Of a stretch of DNA of 64,000 nt, positions 27,349 to 35,829 are shown one piece after another. This stretch comes from JAWPMT01 sp965267435 (GTDB lineage: Bacteria > Bacteroidota > Bacteroidia > Cytophagales > Cyclobacteriaceae). The notes beneath the pieces are model-generated. The model saw only the letters and a list, made by a program, of their open reading frames with translations, ran no database searches and was not told the origin of the DNA. The translations under genes were made by a program, and so were the position numbers. Position 1 is the first letter of the stretch; every line of letters begins with the position of its first letter. The stretch lies in NCBI GenBank assembly GCA_965267435.1, contig OZ253960.1, positions 2,418,001-2,482,000 on the forward strand. Direction: 5' to 3'.

Positions 27349-28836
27349 ATGATCTACCTAGTTGTCACAGGCCTGTATATCCTCACCCTGACAGGCATCA
27401 TTATCTACAAGAGTCGGGCCGTCAAAAGTGAAGAAGACTTCGTGGTGGCAGGTCGCAATGTCCCTGTCTACCTGCTGGTAGGGACGCTGGTGACCACCTG
27501 GATTGGGTCGGGCAGCCTATTTGGTACGGCGGGATTGACATTCAGGACGGGATTTTCGGAGTTGTGGTTTTCGGCCGGTGCATGGCTGGGGATATTGATC
27601 GTCTACTTCATCGCCGCTCGGGTACGTAAGATCTCGCAGTACACACTCACAGATCTCCTGGAAAAGCGGTACTCGCCTGTTGCAAGACTATTGGGTACGA
27701 TCACGATCATCATCGCCTATCTCATCATTGCTGGGTACCAGTTCAAGGGTGGTGGGCGTCTTATCGCCATCTTGACCGAAGGTGCTATCAGCCCTGATAT
27801 GGGCACGATCATCACCTGTGTAGTTGTCATTGGCTTTACTGCCACAGCAGGGATGGTCTCCATTGTCTCGATCGACATCTTCAACGGCATCATCATGATT
27901 CTGGCAATCTTCATTGCCATACCATACGCTCTGAATGCACACGGAGGATGGGGAGAGGTGACCAACACAATCAATGCGGTAAGCCCAGATCACCTTAACG
28001 TCGTGGGTGGCCACGAACCACTGTGGTACCTGGGCATCCTCCTACCCACCCTGTTGCTGTTGCTTAGCGAGAGCAGCGTTTATCAGAAGTTCTCCTCCGC
28101 CAAGGACGCCAAGAGCGCCAAGCAGGCGGTTTTTGGGATGTTTGTAGGAGTTGTGATCGTCGAGTTCCTCATGTGTGCATTGGCGGTGATCGGCTTCGCT
28201 ATCTACGCTGACGATCCACGCTTCTTTATGGCCGATGGGTCCATCAACAATGCCATGTCAGAAGAAATCATTTTACGCATTGGCTTCGAGCAACTGCCGG
28301 CGGCGGTCGGCTCCATCTTGTTTGCTGGTGGAGTGGCTATCATCTTGTCGACAGGAAACACCTTCCTCATGGTGACCTCCACCAATACCACGCGGGACCT
28401 TGTGGAGAAGTACTTCATGAAAAACCTGGAACCCCAGCGGAAAGTATTCATTCAGCGCATTGCTGTGGTGGTATTAGGAGTGCTGGCCTATCTGATGGTG
28501 ACACAGTTTACGACGATCCTGGAGATGGCCTTCCTGTCCTATACGATGATTGGGGCATCCCTGGCACCTCCCCTTTTGGCGGCCTTCTTCTGGAAACGTG
28601 TGACACGCCAGGGGGGTGTGGCGTCCATTGCTGGCGGTATGCTCACCGTTTTGATCATTGGCACTTTAAACAAGGTGTACGCAGGCTCCGGCCTGGATCT
28701 CGGGATCATGAAGTTTCCATTTGACACGGATTTCATCGCCATCCCTGCGATATTGGTATCATTGACGACGCTGATCGTGGTGAGCCTGCTGACCCCGAGG
28801 ACAGAGGAAGAGGTGGTAAATGAGTTTTTTGATTAG
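27349..28836 (+). CDS. Sodium:solute symporter (SSS family)
   Basis: A 495-residue inner membrane protein with about 13 membrane segments and the SSS fold. The first helix is MIYLVVTGLYILTLTGIIIY; the hallmark linker SEEDFVVAGRNVP is followed by LVTTWIGSGSLFGTAGL in the sodium-site region and by YTLTDLLEKRYSP. Later segments include LLPTLLLLLSESSVYQKFSSAKDAKSAK and TGNTFLMVTSTNTTRDLVEKY, both typical of the family. It uses the Na+ gradient to import an organic solute such as a sugar, amino acid, carboxylate or urea-like compound; the substrate cannot be deduced. It is a single-gene unit. Confidence 0.9.
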   Translation: MIYLVVTGLYILTLTGIIIYKSRAVKSEEDFVVAGRNVPVYLLVGTLVTTWIGSGSLFGTAGLTFRTGFSELWFSAGAWLGILIVYFIAARVRKISQYTLTDLLEKRYSPVARLLGTITIIIAYLIIAGYQFKGGGRLIAILTEGAISPDMGTIITCVVVIGFTATAGMVSIVSIDIFNGIIMILAIFIAIPYALNAHGGWGEVTNTINAVSPDHLNVVGGHEPLWYLGILLPTLLLLLSESSVYQKFSSAKDAKSAKQAVFGMFVGVVIVEFLMCALAVIGFAIYADDPRFFMADGSINNAMSEEIILRIGFEQLPAAVGSILFAGGVAIILSTGNTFLMVTSTNTTRDLVEKYFMKNLEPQRKVFIQRIAVVVLGVLAYLMVTQFTTILEMAFLSYTMIGASLAPPLLAAFFWKRVTRQGGVASIAGGMLTVLIIGTLNKVYAGSGLDLGIMKFPFDTDFIAIPAILVSLTTLIVVSLLTPRTEEEVVNEFFD

Positions 28837-28874
28837 GGTACGTCTGGCACAGAACAAGGCAGGCTTATCACCGG

Positions 28875-29243
28875 TCAATACTCTTGAACCAAAACATCGT
28901 ACGGCAGTCCAAGCTTAGGGCCTATAGCTCTAATCAGCGGTAGGGTCAATGGGCGCCTTCTATTCAGCAGATTGGAAATTGTCCCACGACTCTTAAGGCC
29001 AATCAAAGTCATTAGATCCTTTTGGGTGAGATCCATTTCCTGCATACGGATCTTGATGGCCTCAATAGGATCTGGGGCTTCGATTGGATAATTCATCGAT
29101 TCGTACTTTTCTATGAGTGTCACCAAGATCTCGGCCTGATCGTTTTCTGGAGAGCCCGCAGGCGCATCAAAAACAGATTCAAGCTGTTGAAGTGCCTCCT
29201 GATAATCATCTTCGGTCCTTATTGGCTTTAGCTTCTTATGCAT
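28875..29243 (-). CDS. higA: HigA-type antitoxin / helix-turn-helix regulator
   Basis: A 122-residue protein. The N-terminal half (PIRTEDDYQEALQQLESVF and AEILVTLIEKYES) is the usual antitoxin segment. The C-terminal half is an Xre-type helix-turn-helix (MDLTQKDLMTLIGLKSRGTISNLLNRRRPLTLPLIRAI). It should bind the toxin encoded just upstream and repress the shared promoter. The toxin gene comes first and is 3 bases away, the order typical of higBA modules. The palindrome at 29568 is the likely operator. Confidence 0.87.
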   Translation of the reverse strand: MHKKLKPIRTEDDYQEALQQLESVFDAPAGSPENDQAEILVTLIEKYESMNYPIEAPDPIEAIKIRMQEMDLTQKDLMTLIGLKSRGTISNLLNRRRPLTLPLIRAIGPKLGLPYDVLVQEY

Positions 29244-29246
29244 CGT

Positions 29247-29543
29247 TCAAATGGTTGTTGCGTCTATTGCATCATACTGGACATGAGTACCAATAAATCG
29301 GACCCAGCACCACTGCATTTCATAATTGAACTTCACTATCAAGCGATACTTATTTCCGCAGATGTTGAAAACAACTCGATTGTCCCCAATTATGCTGGCG
29401 CTGGCATATTGTGACTTGAGCTCATTGCTACTTTTCCACTCGGCTTTCATAACTACGCTGTACCACGTCTTCAACGTCTGCTCGCTATCCGGGTGTATTT
29501 CCCAAAACTTACGAAGACGCTTTTTAGATACAATATTTTTCAT
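29247..29543 (-). CDS. higB: HigB-type mRNA interferase toxin
   Basis: A 98-residue RelE-fold toxin of the HigB family. The ATG at 29543 gives the family start MKNIVSKKRLRKFWEIHP; longer in-frame extension to 29654 would cross the probable operator and is rejected. Family features are ALKTWY-like LKTWYSVVMKAEWKS, the ANIIGDNRVVFNI-like segment ASIIGDNRVVFNICGNKYRLIVKFNYE and the end WVRFIGTHVQYDAID. Such toxins cleave mRNA on the ribosome and are neutralised by HigA. All expected segments seem intact, so the module may be active. Confidence 0.88.
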   Translation of the reverse strand: MKNIVSKKRLRKFWEIHPDSEQTLKTWYSVVMKAEWKSSNELKSQYASASIIGDNRVVFNICGNKYRLIVKFNYEMQWCWVRFIGTHVQYDAIDATTI

Positions 29544-29567
29544 GCACCAATACGTGAAGATAAAGAG

Positions 29568-29592
29568 AAATGTTTTCAATTTGAAAACATTT
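29568..29592. promoter_or_regulatory. Probable HigA operator palindrome
   Basis: AAATGTTTTCA and TGAAAACATTT form perfect 11-base arms around a 3-base spacer, 25-49 bases before the higB start. Autoregulation through such a palindrome is usual for type II toxin-antitoxin pairs. A near -7 sequence (GTACTTTGA on the minus strand) lies immediately upstream of it. Confidence 0.75.
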
Positions 29593-29666
29593 GTGTCAAA
29601 GTACAAAATGCAACCGGGTTGAGCAGTAGTCAGCAGCAAGCTTGCCACCATCACAGACTCACCAAT

Positions 29667-30845
29667 TTAAGTGCGCGGCACCGAGCTAGGAAGCGCCACT
29701 ACCCGCTCTTGCAGGTAGCGGCTGTTTTCCAGGCCGTCTGTCTCACAGTCCTTGTACATGGGCAGATCAGACATGAGCTTCCAAAGGGGGCGACATTCGA
29801 TGTTTTGGTCGCGCGCGGATTGAAGGAAGGCATCTCGTTCGGCCTTGTCTGATAGGATGATGGCATTGAGCCAATGATTGGCTCTTGCGCCGTCAATTTC
29901 CTGGACGAAGTCCAGACCTTGCTTCTTGAACAACTCCTGATATTCATTGGCGAGGTTTCTCTTGGCTGTGAGTATGTCATCCAACTTTTCTAACTGCGCC
30001 AATGCTAATGCTGCATTTAAGTTGGGCATCCGTGTATTGTAGCCGACATGATCGTGATCCGATTCCCAGGAATCGGCGACCTTGGCCTGTGTTGATAGGT
30101 GTCTGGCCATAGTGGCCAGTGCTTCGCGATCAGTAACAATGGCTCCCCCTCCCCCACTGGTAATGGTCTTATTGCCGTTAAAGCTATAAGCTCCCAGGAG
30201 TCCGAATGTCCCCAGGTGCCTGCCATTATACGACGATCCGATCGCTTCTGCGGCATCTTCAATCAGTGGGATATTGTACTCCTCACAGATTGCAGAGATC
30301 TCCTCTATTCGGCAGGGATAGCCGAAGGTATGCATCGGCATACAGGCAGCTATGCGTCGCCCTGTTCGTTTGTTTCTAAGTCCTTCTCCCCTCCCGATAT
30401 CCCGATAGCTATCGGGAGTCGGGACCTCACAAAACTCCTCCACGAACATTCTCAGGGCAACGGGAGAGAGCCCCATTGTATCGCGATCCACATCAACAAA
30501 GACAGGGACACCCCCCTCATAAGTGATGGGATTGACCGTGGCCACATAGGTGAGGGCCTGGGTGATAACTTCATCTCCTGGTGTAACTCCTGCAAGCTTT
30601 AGCGCGAGATGCAGTGCTGAGGTTCCTGAAGACAGTGCAATGGTATGTTGAACGTCCACCGCTTTCGCCAAATCCTCTTCAAATTTCGAGACAAGTGATC
30701 CGACTGTGGAGACTACCTTCGAATCCAGCGTTTCCTTGAGGTATGCAAGCTCTCTACCCGCAAATAACGGTTCGTGCAAGTATACCTGGTTTTTGGAGGG
30801 GTATTTGGAGTGGATGAACGTGAAGAGGGGTTTGTATTCAGCCAT
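29667..30845 (-). CDS. LegC-like DegT/DnrJ/EryC1 sugar aminotransferase with in-frame repeat insertion
   Basis: A 392-residue PLP enzyme of the DegT/DnrJ/EryC1 fold, closest by pattern to LegC-type aminotransferases that aminate a keto-sugar nucleotide. Landmarks are LSSGTSALHLAL (70-81), PMHTFGYP, IEDAAEAIGS with the PLP aspartate near 197, and SFNGNKTITSGGGGAI with the catalytic lysine near 226. Residues 141-152 (VPTPDSYRDIGR) are encoded by a nested palindrome and interrupt the segment between the EEFCE and NKRTGRRI motifs. The insertion keeps the frame and lies in a surface loop region by family comparison, so activity may survive. It is probably transcribed with the polyprenyl-phosphate sugar transferase gene 62 bases upstream and would supply an amino sugar for the polysaccharide. 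Confidence 0.87.
   Translation of the reverse strand: MAEYKPLFTFIHSKYPSKNQVYLHEPLFAGRELAYLKETLDSKVVSTVGSLVSKFEEDLAKAVDVQHTIALSSGTSALHLALKLAGVTPGDEVITQALTYVATVNPITYEGGVPVFVDVDRDTMGLSPVALRMFVEEFCEVPTPDSYRDIGRGEGLRNKRTGRRIAACMPMHTFGYPCRIEEISAICEEYNIPLIEDAAEAIGSSYNGRHLGTFGLLGAYSFNGNKTITSGGGGAIVTDREALATMARHLSTQAKVADSWESDHDHVGYNTRMPNLNAALALAQLEKLDDILTAKRNLANEYQELFKKQGLDFVQEIDGARANHWLNAIILSDKAERDAFLQSARDQNIECRPLWKLMSDLPMYKDCETDGLENSRYLQERVVALPSSVPRT
30392..30424. repeat. Nested palindromic (REP-like) element inside the aminotransferase gene
   Basis: TCCCGATAGCTATCGGGA at 30400-30417 is an 18-base perfect palindrome. It is enclosed by TCCCGA at 30392-30397 and TCGGGA at 30419-30424, giving a second nested pair. 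The 33-36 base element adds twelve codons in frame. Such sequences are normally intergenic. Confidence 0.88.
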
Positions 30846-30907
30846 ATAACTGGGTTCCGTTAAGTGACAAAATACGAAAAAGAAAAGATTGTACGGTTCA
30901 ACCCCGA

Positions 30908-32263
30908 CTAATATGCCTTCTCACTCCCTTTTATCAAGGAGACTACTGTCAGAATGATGATCTTGATGTCCATGACAATGGACCAGTTACGGACGTAGAA
31001 TTTGTCCAGTTTGATTCGGCCGTTCAATTCCTCGAAGGTCTTCGTTTCTCCCCTGAAGCCTTTGGCCTGAGCAAGGCCTGTAATGCCAGGTTTCACGGCA
31101 TGTCTTTGCATGAAGCGATCAATCTTGGGACGGAACTCTTCATTGTGCTTGATCGCATGCGGACGTGGCCCAACAACGGACATATCGCCCATCCACACGT
31201 TGAAGAATTGTGGCAATTCATCCAGGCTCGTTGCCCGCAGGAATTTACCGATTGGCGTAATGCGGTTATCGTCCTTTGTGGCTTGCCTGACGTGGGTGCC
31301 ATCATGTACACGCATCGACCGTAGCTTAATGATCTTAAATGGTTTGTTCTCACGACCGTGCCTGTCCTGGACAAAAAAGACGGGTCCACGCGAGGTTACT
31401 TTAATCAGGATCGCCAAGATCGGCAGGAGCCACGACAAAAGGCCCACTATCACGACGGAAGAAAAAAGCAAGTCGAAACTGCGTTTCATAAACCTATTGA
31501 CCAGCTTATCCAACGGTAGTGATGTGACGTTCAATGTGGATATTGGCCCATAGTGGTCGACTGATATATTAGTTCGACCCTGTAAGTTCATTTCACTTAC
31601 TAGCTTAACCTTGATGAGGTTGTTTTCGGCGAAATTGATAATCCGTGGTATGATACCCTCACCCATGGCAGGTGCATAGCAGAAAATCAACGACACACCC
31701 TGATCAAGCATATATCGCTCAAACGTGTCAAAATCCTTGTCTGCCACATCATGGTAGAATCCTAAAAATCGGTAGCCCCAGGTCTTCCTGGTTTTCAGAT
31801 GATGGGCAAGCCGGTCTGTCGTGCCACTCTGGCCAACTATGATAACATTCCGGTAGTTATACCCTCTGGCCCGGTACCAGCGAATGGCGTAGTACCAGAC
31901 CACTCTCCATGCAAGACCCAGCGTAAGAAAGGAAATGGTGAAGGCTATGGCTACCTGTAGAGGTATCCCTGTTGCCAACCCAAGTACGTATGCGAAGCTG
32001 ATACCGACAAACACGATCTGAGGTACGAGGAATTTCCGAAGATGGCCTCGGAGATTTAATTCTCGTGTCCCTTCTTGAAGTTTATGGACAAAGAATAGGG
32101 CAAACCAGCAAGTTGTAGAAAAGAAGTAATAGAGGAGAAGATTGGGAACTGCCACTGGAATCCCCACATATAATTGGGTGATAAACGCCGCCAGTATCAA
32201 CCCCAACGCGTCCGCTACGACGAAGATGAATGGGATATATATGGAAAACCGGCGGTTGGGCAT
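30908..32263 (-). CDS. Polyprenyl-phosphate sugar-1-phosphate transferase (WcaJ-like)
   Basis: A 451-residue inner membrane enzyme that starts polysaccharide assembly by moving a sugar-1-phosphate onto undecaprenyl phosphate. Four or five N-terminal membrane segments (residues 7-140) precede a CoA-binding-like domain (RNVIIVGQSGTTDRLAHHL). A fifth helix around 270-290 leads into the bacterial sugar transferase domain: KRSFDLLFSSVVIVGL, GPVFFVQDRHGRENKPFKIIKLRSM, LDELPQFFNVWMGDMSVVGPRPHA and KPGITGLAQAKGFRGET. The catalytic Asp-Glu of the DELPQ motif is present. The sugar is probably glucose or galactose, but is not determined by sequence. The aminotransferase gene follows 62 bases downstream. 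Confidence 0.92.
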   Translation of the reverse strand: MPNRRFSIYIPFIFVVADALGLILAAFITQLYVGIPVAVPNLLLYYFFSTTCWFALFFVHKLQEGTRELNLRGHLRKFLVPQIVFVGISFAYVLGLATGIPLQVAIAFTISFLTLGLAWRVVWYYAIRWYRARGYNYRNVIIVGQSGTTDRLAHHLKTRKTWGYRFLGFYHDVADKDFDTFERYMLDQGVSLIFCYAPAMGEGIIPRIINFAENNLIKVKLVSEMNLQGRTNISVDHYGPISTLNVTSLPLDKLVNRFMKRSFDLLFSSVVIVGLLSWLLPILAILIKVTSRGPVFFVQDRHGRENKPFKIIKLRSMRVHDGTHVRQATKDDNRITPIGKFLRATSLDELPQFFNVWMGDMSVVGPRPHAIKHNEEFRPKIDRFMQRHAVKPGITGLAQAKGFRGETKTFEELNGRIKLDKFYVRNWSIVMDIKIIILTVVSLIKGSEKAY

Positions 32264-32421
32264 TGGCTGCTATTTCAGTTGTATGAAGGTAATAAGATAA
32301 GTTGAGAAAGAGTCTCTGAACTACACTGGCAATTCTGTATCTAAAAATAATTCTCCCATGCAACTAGTTCTACCCAAAAGTATTTATCAAACTCATCTTC
32401 ATCCAAGTGATTGTGGGGGTC

Positions 32422-32453
32422 CAAAGATATCCTGCCAGACCCGAGCTTCTAAA
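32422..32453 (-). promoter_or_regulatory. Candidate promoter for the sugar transferase gene
   Basis: On the minus strand TATCTTTG (32422-32429) matches TAnnTTTG exactly, and TTTAG (32449-32453) lies 19 bases upstream as a weak -33 box. It would give a leader of about 150 bases. The 283-base spacer 32264-32546 otherwise shows nothing recognisable. Confidence 0.5.
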
Positions 32454-32546
32454 CTTGGTTGAGAATCTTCTTTTCCAGAGTTGGGAGTGGATTCCAAAAG
32501 GTCCCAAACCCAATGATTGCAGACTATTGCAATCACTACTTGAGAA

Positions 32547-33662
32547 TTACTTATTTCTATCCAACCTGTTATCCTGTAGTATGTCTAAGAAATAGCACTT
32601 ATATGCTTCAATGATCTTCTCCCAATCATAGTCATTCTTAACTTTCGCGAGATTCTTTGCCTTTCTATCTCTGATAGTAGCATCAGCCAGATCCTTTGAA
32701 AGGATATCCGCCACATCTGAAGAGTTCTTGAAGTATTCAGCATCCTCACCAAGGATGTGTCTATTGAAAGGATTGTCGTGAGCAATTAGGTTTGTACTGC
32801 TACCCATTGCCTCCAACAGGGAAGGATTGGTCCCACCTACAGAGTGTCCATGAAAGTAGTATTTCGCGAAATACCGAAGGTTGTTGAGTAGTTCAATATC
32901 ATAAATACCTCCAAGGAATCTTACGATTTGATGTGCGCGGTACTTATTCTGAAGATTTCGTCCATGTTTGGTCTGCAGACTACCAATAACTAATAATGGT
33001 TCCTTTACTCTTGATGCGAGGTAACCATCAATTACTGGCTCTATGTTGTTCTCCGGCTCTAGCCTCGCCATGACCATCGAAAACCTATTCTGTCTCAAAG
33101 AATAAGTGTCTAACCTCGATGGATTGGGATTAGTAAAGACACTGGCACCGTATGGGAGAAATTCAGAAGCTACCATATATGACTCGTGGAGATACTCCTT
33201 GATGCCATGAGAGTCAGAAATAAGGTAATCACTTGAGCTAACAGCTAATGATTCCGCATATCGCAAAAACTTTTGTATCGGTCGACTATATTTCGTGCGC
33301 CTCCATTCCAACCCGTCCATATTAGTCACAATGACTGCCTTTTTGGGGAGCAACCACCACCATACCGAGTTGCTAGTGTAGCCCAACTGGTAAATAAGAT
33401 CATAGTCTTGCTTTCTTGCATGAAGAATACAAAAAAGATCGTAAACGAATTGTCCAAAAGTCCCAAGGACCGGTTCCGGATCAAACTTCAAAACCCGCCT
33501 GACTCCCATAAAGTCTACACTTTTATTTGGATGCGTAGAGCTGCAATAGACTCTGACATCAAACCCTCTCTTCGTGAGACCTATAGACAGATATTCTGCA
33601 AACTGTTCAAATCCGCCGTATAAATTCGGTATTCCTCGAGAACCAAGGATAGCTATTTTCAA
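32547..33662 (-). CDS. DUF1972-type glycosyltransferase
   Basis: A 371-residue GT-B glycosyltransferase. The N-terminus MKIAILGSRGIPNLYGGFEQFAEYL is the DUF1972 signature seen in rhamnosyl- and related transferases of polysaccharide clusters. It continues with LIYQLGYTSNSVWWWLLP and TNMDGLEWRRTKYSRPIQKFL. The C-terminal nucleotide-sugar domain holds MVMARLEPENNIEPVIDGYL and HGHSVGGTNPSLLEAMG, the E-x7-E-type region. It should add one sugar to the lipid-linked repeat unit in the cytoplasm. It is divergent from the FkbM gene and has its own start region. Confidence 0.9.
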   Translation of the reverse strand: MKIAILGSRGIPNLYGGFEQFAEYLSIGLTKRGFDVRVYCSSTHPNKSVDFMGVRRVLKFDPEPVLGTFGQFVYDLFCILHARKQDYDLIYQLGYTSNSVWWWLLPKKAVIVTNMDGLEWRRTKYSRPIQKFLRYAESLAVSSSDYLISDSHGIKEYLHESYMVASEFLPYGASVFTNPNPSRLDTYSLRQNRFSMVMARLEPENNIEPVIDGYLASRVKEPLLVIGSLQTKHGRNLQNKYRAHQIVRFLGGIYDIELLNNLRYFAKYYFHGHSVGGTNPSLLEAMGSSTNLIAHDNPFNRHILGEDAEYFKNSSDVADILSKDLADATIRDRKAKNLAKVKNDYDWEKIIEAYKCYFLDILQDNRLDRNK

Positions 33663-33818
33663 TTTTTGCTTAATTCATTTCCAAAAATGCAAAGAAAAGA
33701 TAATTGCTTCGTATTTGGAAAGGTCGTCCTCAACCTTTGCAAGAACGCTCACGCCGGGAATCTCAAAAGAAGCTCAACTGCCACTCTGTTTATTAGTCTT
33801 AGAGATAGAGGGTTTGTG

Positions 33819-34715
33819 ATGATTGAATATAGAGAAATGGCGCTATTTTCGTCCCTTAATAATGACTCAACCGTGTTTTACTTTTTACTCAGCAATGTTG
33901 CCCGGATTCTCCTTACAAAACTTAGGAAATTTCATGCCGATGACCCCCAGCTAGCCGTCTTTTCCAGGGATTACATTGGTGAAGAAATCTTCGCCGCAGG
34001 TGTCTATGAACGAAATGAGATCACTGCTATAATCGATTCCTTCCAATTCGAAACGAGGGATCACGTGTGTTTGGACATTGGCGCGAATATTGGCAACCAC
34101 TCAGTACAGTTCGCATCAAGGTTCAAGGAAGTTTTATCATTCGAACCCAACAAAAAAGTGTATGAACTTTTGACGATCAACACGAGATCTTTTGATAACG
34201 TCACGATATATAACTTTGGACTATCGGACAAAACCGAGGAATCATATTTTGTGCAGAAAGAAGGTAATTTGGGTGGGAGCTTTATAGAAAGTACAAATAA
34301 AAGGGGTGATGGAAAGAAAATTGAACTCCGACGCTATGACGATCACTTTTCAAAAGAAGTGAGTTTCATCAAACTAGACGTTGAAGGTTTTGAAATTCCG
34401 GTCCTTAAGGGGATGGGTCAGAGCATCGCTAAATATGGGCCAGTAATCGCCTTTGAACTCAACAACCATGAGGGACAGAAATCCGACTTGATAGAGACAA
34501 TTAAGGGCTTTGGATACGATAAATTCTACATTCCAAAAAAACGGAACAGCTATCGTGACTATTCCAATAAGGCAATTAGATTGATCATACTCTTACGGAA
34601 CGCACTTGAGAGTGAACATGGGGTCAAAGGATTGAAAAAAGTAGAGCGGTTTGATAAAAGAACTTACAATTTGGTGATCGCCTGTAGGACGGACTCCCCT
34701 TTCCAAGTCAGTTAA
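33819..34715 (+). CDS. FkbM-family methyltransferase
   Basis: A 298-residue SAM-dependent methyltransferase. The ATG at 33819 is preferred: the open frame reaches back to 33666, but that would leave 3 bases between divergent genes and add unconserved residues. Motif I is HVCLDIGANIGNHSVQFA, followed by VLSFEPNKKVYELL, then VSFIKLDVEGFEIPVLKGM and GPVIAFELNNHEG. FkbM enzymes methylate hydroxyls, often of sugars. The target could be a residue of the exopolysaccharide. It is the only plus-strand gene in the cluster and overlaps the convergent GT4 gene by 8 bases. Its sequence is visibly AT-rich. Confidence 0.85.
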   Translation: MIEYREMALFSSLNNDSTVFYFLLSNVARILLTKLRKFHADDPQLAVFSRDYIGEEIFAAGVYERNEITAIIDSFQFETRDHVCLDIGANIGNHSVQFASRFKEVLSFEPNKKVYELLTINTRSFDNVTIYNFGLSDKTEESYFVQKEGNLGGSFIESTNKRGDGKKIELRRYDDHFSKEVSFIKLDVEGFEIPVLKGMGQSIAKYGPVIAFELNNHEGQKSDLIETIKGFGYDKFYIPKKRNSYRDYSNKAIRLIILLRNALESEHGVKGLKKVERFDKRTYNLVIACRTDSPFQVS

Positions 34716-35829
34716 ATCCGGCTTCCACCAGGGCCTTGTAATCTTCCCCGATTTGTCGCCAGCTATACTCCCTCTCAATTAGGTCCATGGCATTTTTTTT
34801 AACTAAACTCAAAACACTTTCATTCATTCCCACTTTCGTTATCACCCTTGCAAGGTCTTTAGCACTCTCGGACTTAAAGATGTAACCAGTCTCTCCATGC
34901 TCAATTATTTCCTTGTTCGGCTCTAGATCTGAAACTATGGCGGGAATTCCCTTGCTCATGGCGAGAAGAAGCACCCCGCTTTGATATATTTTCCGATACG
35001 GCAGTACCACAGCATGACATTGCCTCATTAGGTATTCGCGCTCCCCGTCAGTGATGAACCGGAGTAATAAAGTACACCTCAGGCTTAGGTTATGTTTCTC
35101 GATGATTTTCTGATAAAAATCAAAATCATCTTTCCACGGTCTTCCTGCCACCACGAGGTGGATCTCCTTTGGAGTAGAGGCCATTGCTTCAAGCAGAATA
35201 TCGAGACCTTTGACTCTTTTGATTTGACCAAAAAAAAGGATGTTGATCTTGCTTCTATCCAAATCAATAAGCCGTGAGTCCTCCTCAAACTGAAATTCCA
35301 TAAAGCCACCATGCTTGATAACTGCAATCTTTGCAGCACTTTCGACCCCAACTATCTCTGCAAGTCTCTTCCGTGAAAACTCATTGTGGACGACCAGTTT
35401 TTCGGAGACCGCAAAAACGTATTTTTGAATCCAATTGACTCCCGCTGTAGTACTAAGGCTGCTGATGTCATGGACTATGGAAATGGGCCGACCACCAAAT
35501 ATTTTGACGATAGTGTAAAGTACTAATTCCTTAATGTGAGCTGCAAAGAAATGATTTACAACAAATCGCACTCCGTTAAATCGACAGTGTAACATGGCCT
35601 TGATATGTCCATGAAAAAAGTTGAAATAGCGAAATATGCCACCATCTTTTTCTTCGAAGAAGTAAGGTTTTGAGACCACATTTAGGAAATCCAACTTGAA
35701 GTTGGAATATAGATAGACTTCCAAGCCATTCTGAGTCATACCGGTCGCCAGACCTTTGTCATAGTTATCCATTCCGGCTTGACCACCAATAGGGTCAATA
35801 ATTGCTATCTTTCTACTTGTACCACTCAT
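34708..35829 (-). CDS. Family 4 glycosyltransferase
   Basis: A 373-residue GT-B enzyme. The N-terminal acceptor domain begins KIAIIDPIGGQAGMDNYDKGLATG. The donor domain contains INILFFGQIKRVKGLDILLEAMA, LVVAGRPW, YLMRQCHAVVLPYRKIYQSGVLLLAMSKGIPAIVSD and NKEIIEHGETGYIF, the usual group 1 pattern with the second glutamate in the SGVLLLAMS region replaced. It extends the lipid-linked repeat unit. The start overlaps the preceding sulfotransferase gene by 17 bases, showing tight coupling in the operon. The sugar specificity is unknown. Confidence 0.87.
   Translation of the reverse strand: MSGTSRKIAIIDPIGGQAGMDNYDKGLATGMTQNGLEVYLYSNFKLDFLNVVSKPYFFEEKDGGIFRYFNFFHGHIKAMLHCRFNGVRFVVNHFFAAHIKELVLYTIVKIFGGRPISIVHDISSLSTTAGVNWIQKYVFAVSEKLVVHNEFSRKRLAEIVGVESAAKIAVIKHGGFMEFQFEEDSRLIDLDRSKINILFFGQIKRVKGLDILLEAMASTPKEIHLVVAGRPWKDDFDFYQKIIEKHNLSLRCTLLLRFITDGEREYLMRQCHAVVLPYRKIYQSGVLLLAMSKGIPAIVSDLEPNKEIIEHGETGYIFKSESAKDLARVITKVGMNESVLSLVKKNAMDLIEREYSWRQIGEDYKALVEAGFN

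Noticed and set aside
29493..29852. Plus-strand frame across the higB start and the operator
   Set aside because: It overlaps two well-supported minus-strand genes and the palindrome and has no recognisable domain.
33666..33818. N-terminal extension of the FkbM methyltransferase
   Set aside because: It would leave no promoter space to the divergent glycosyltransferase and the added residues match no methyltransferase segment.
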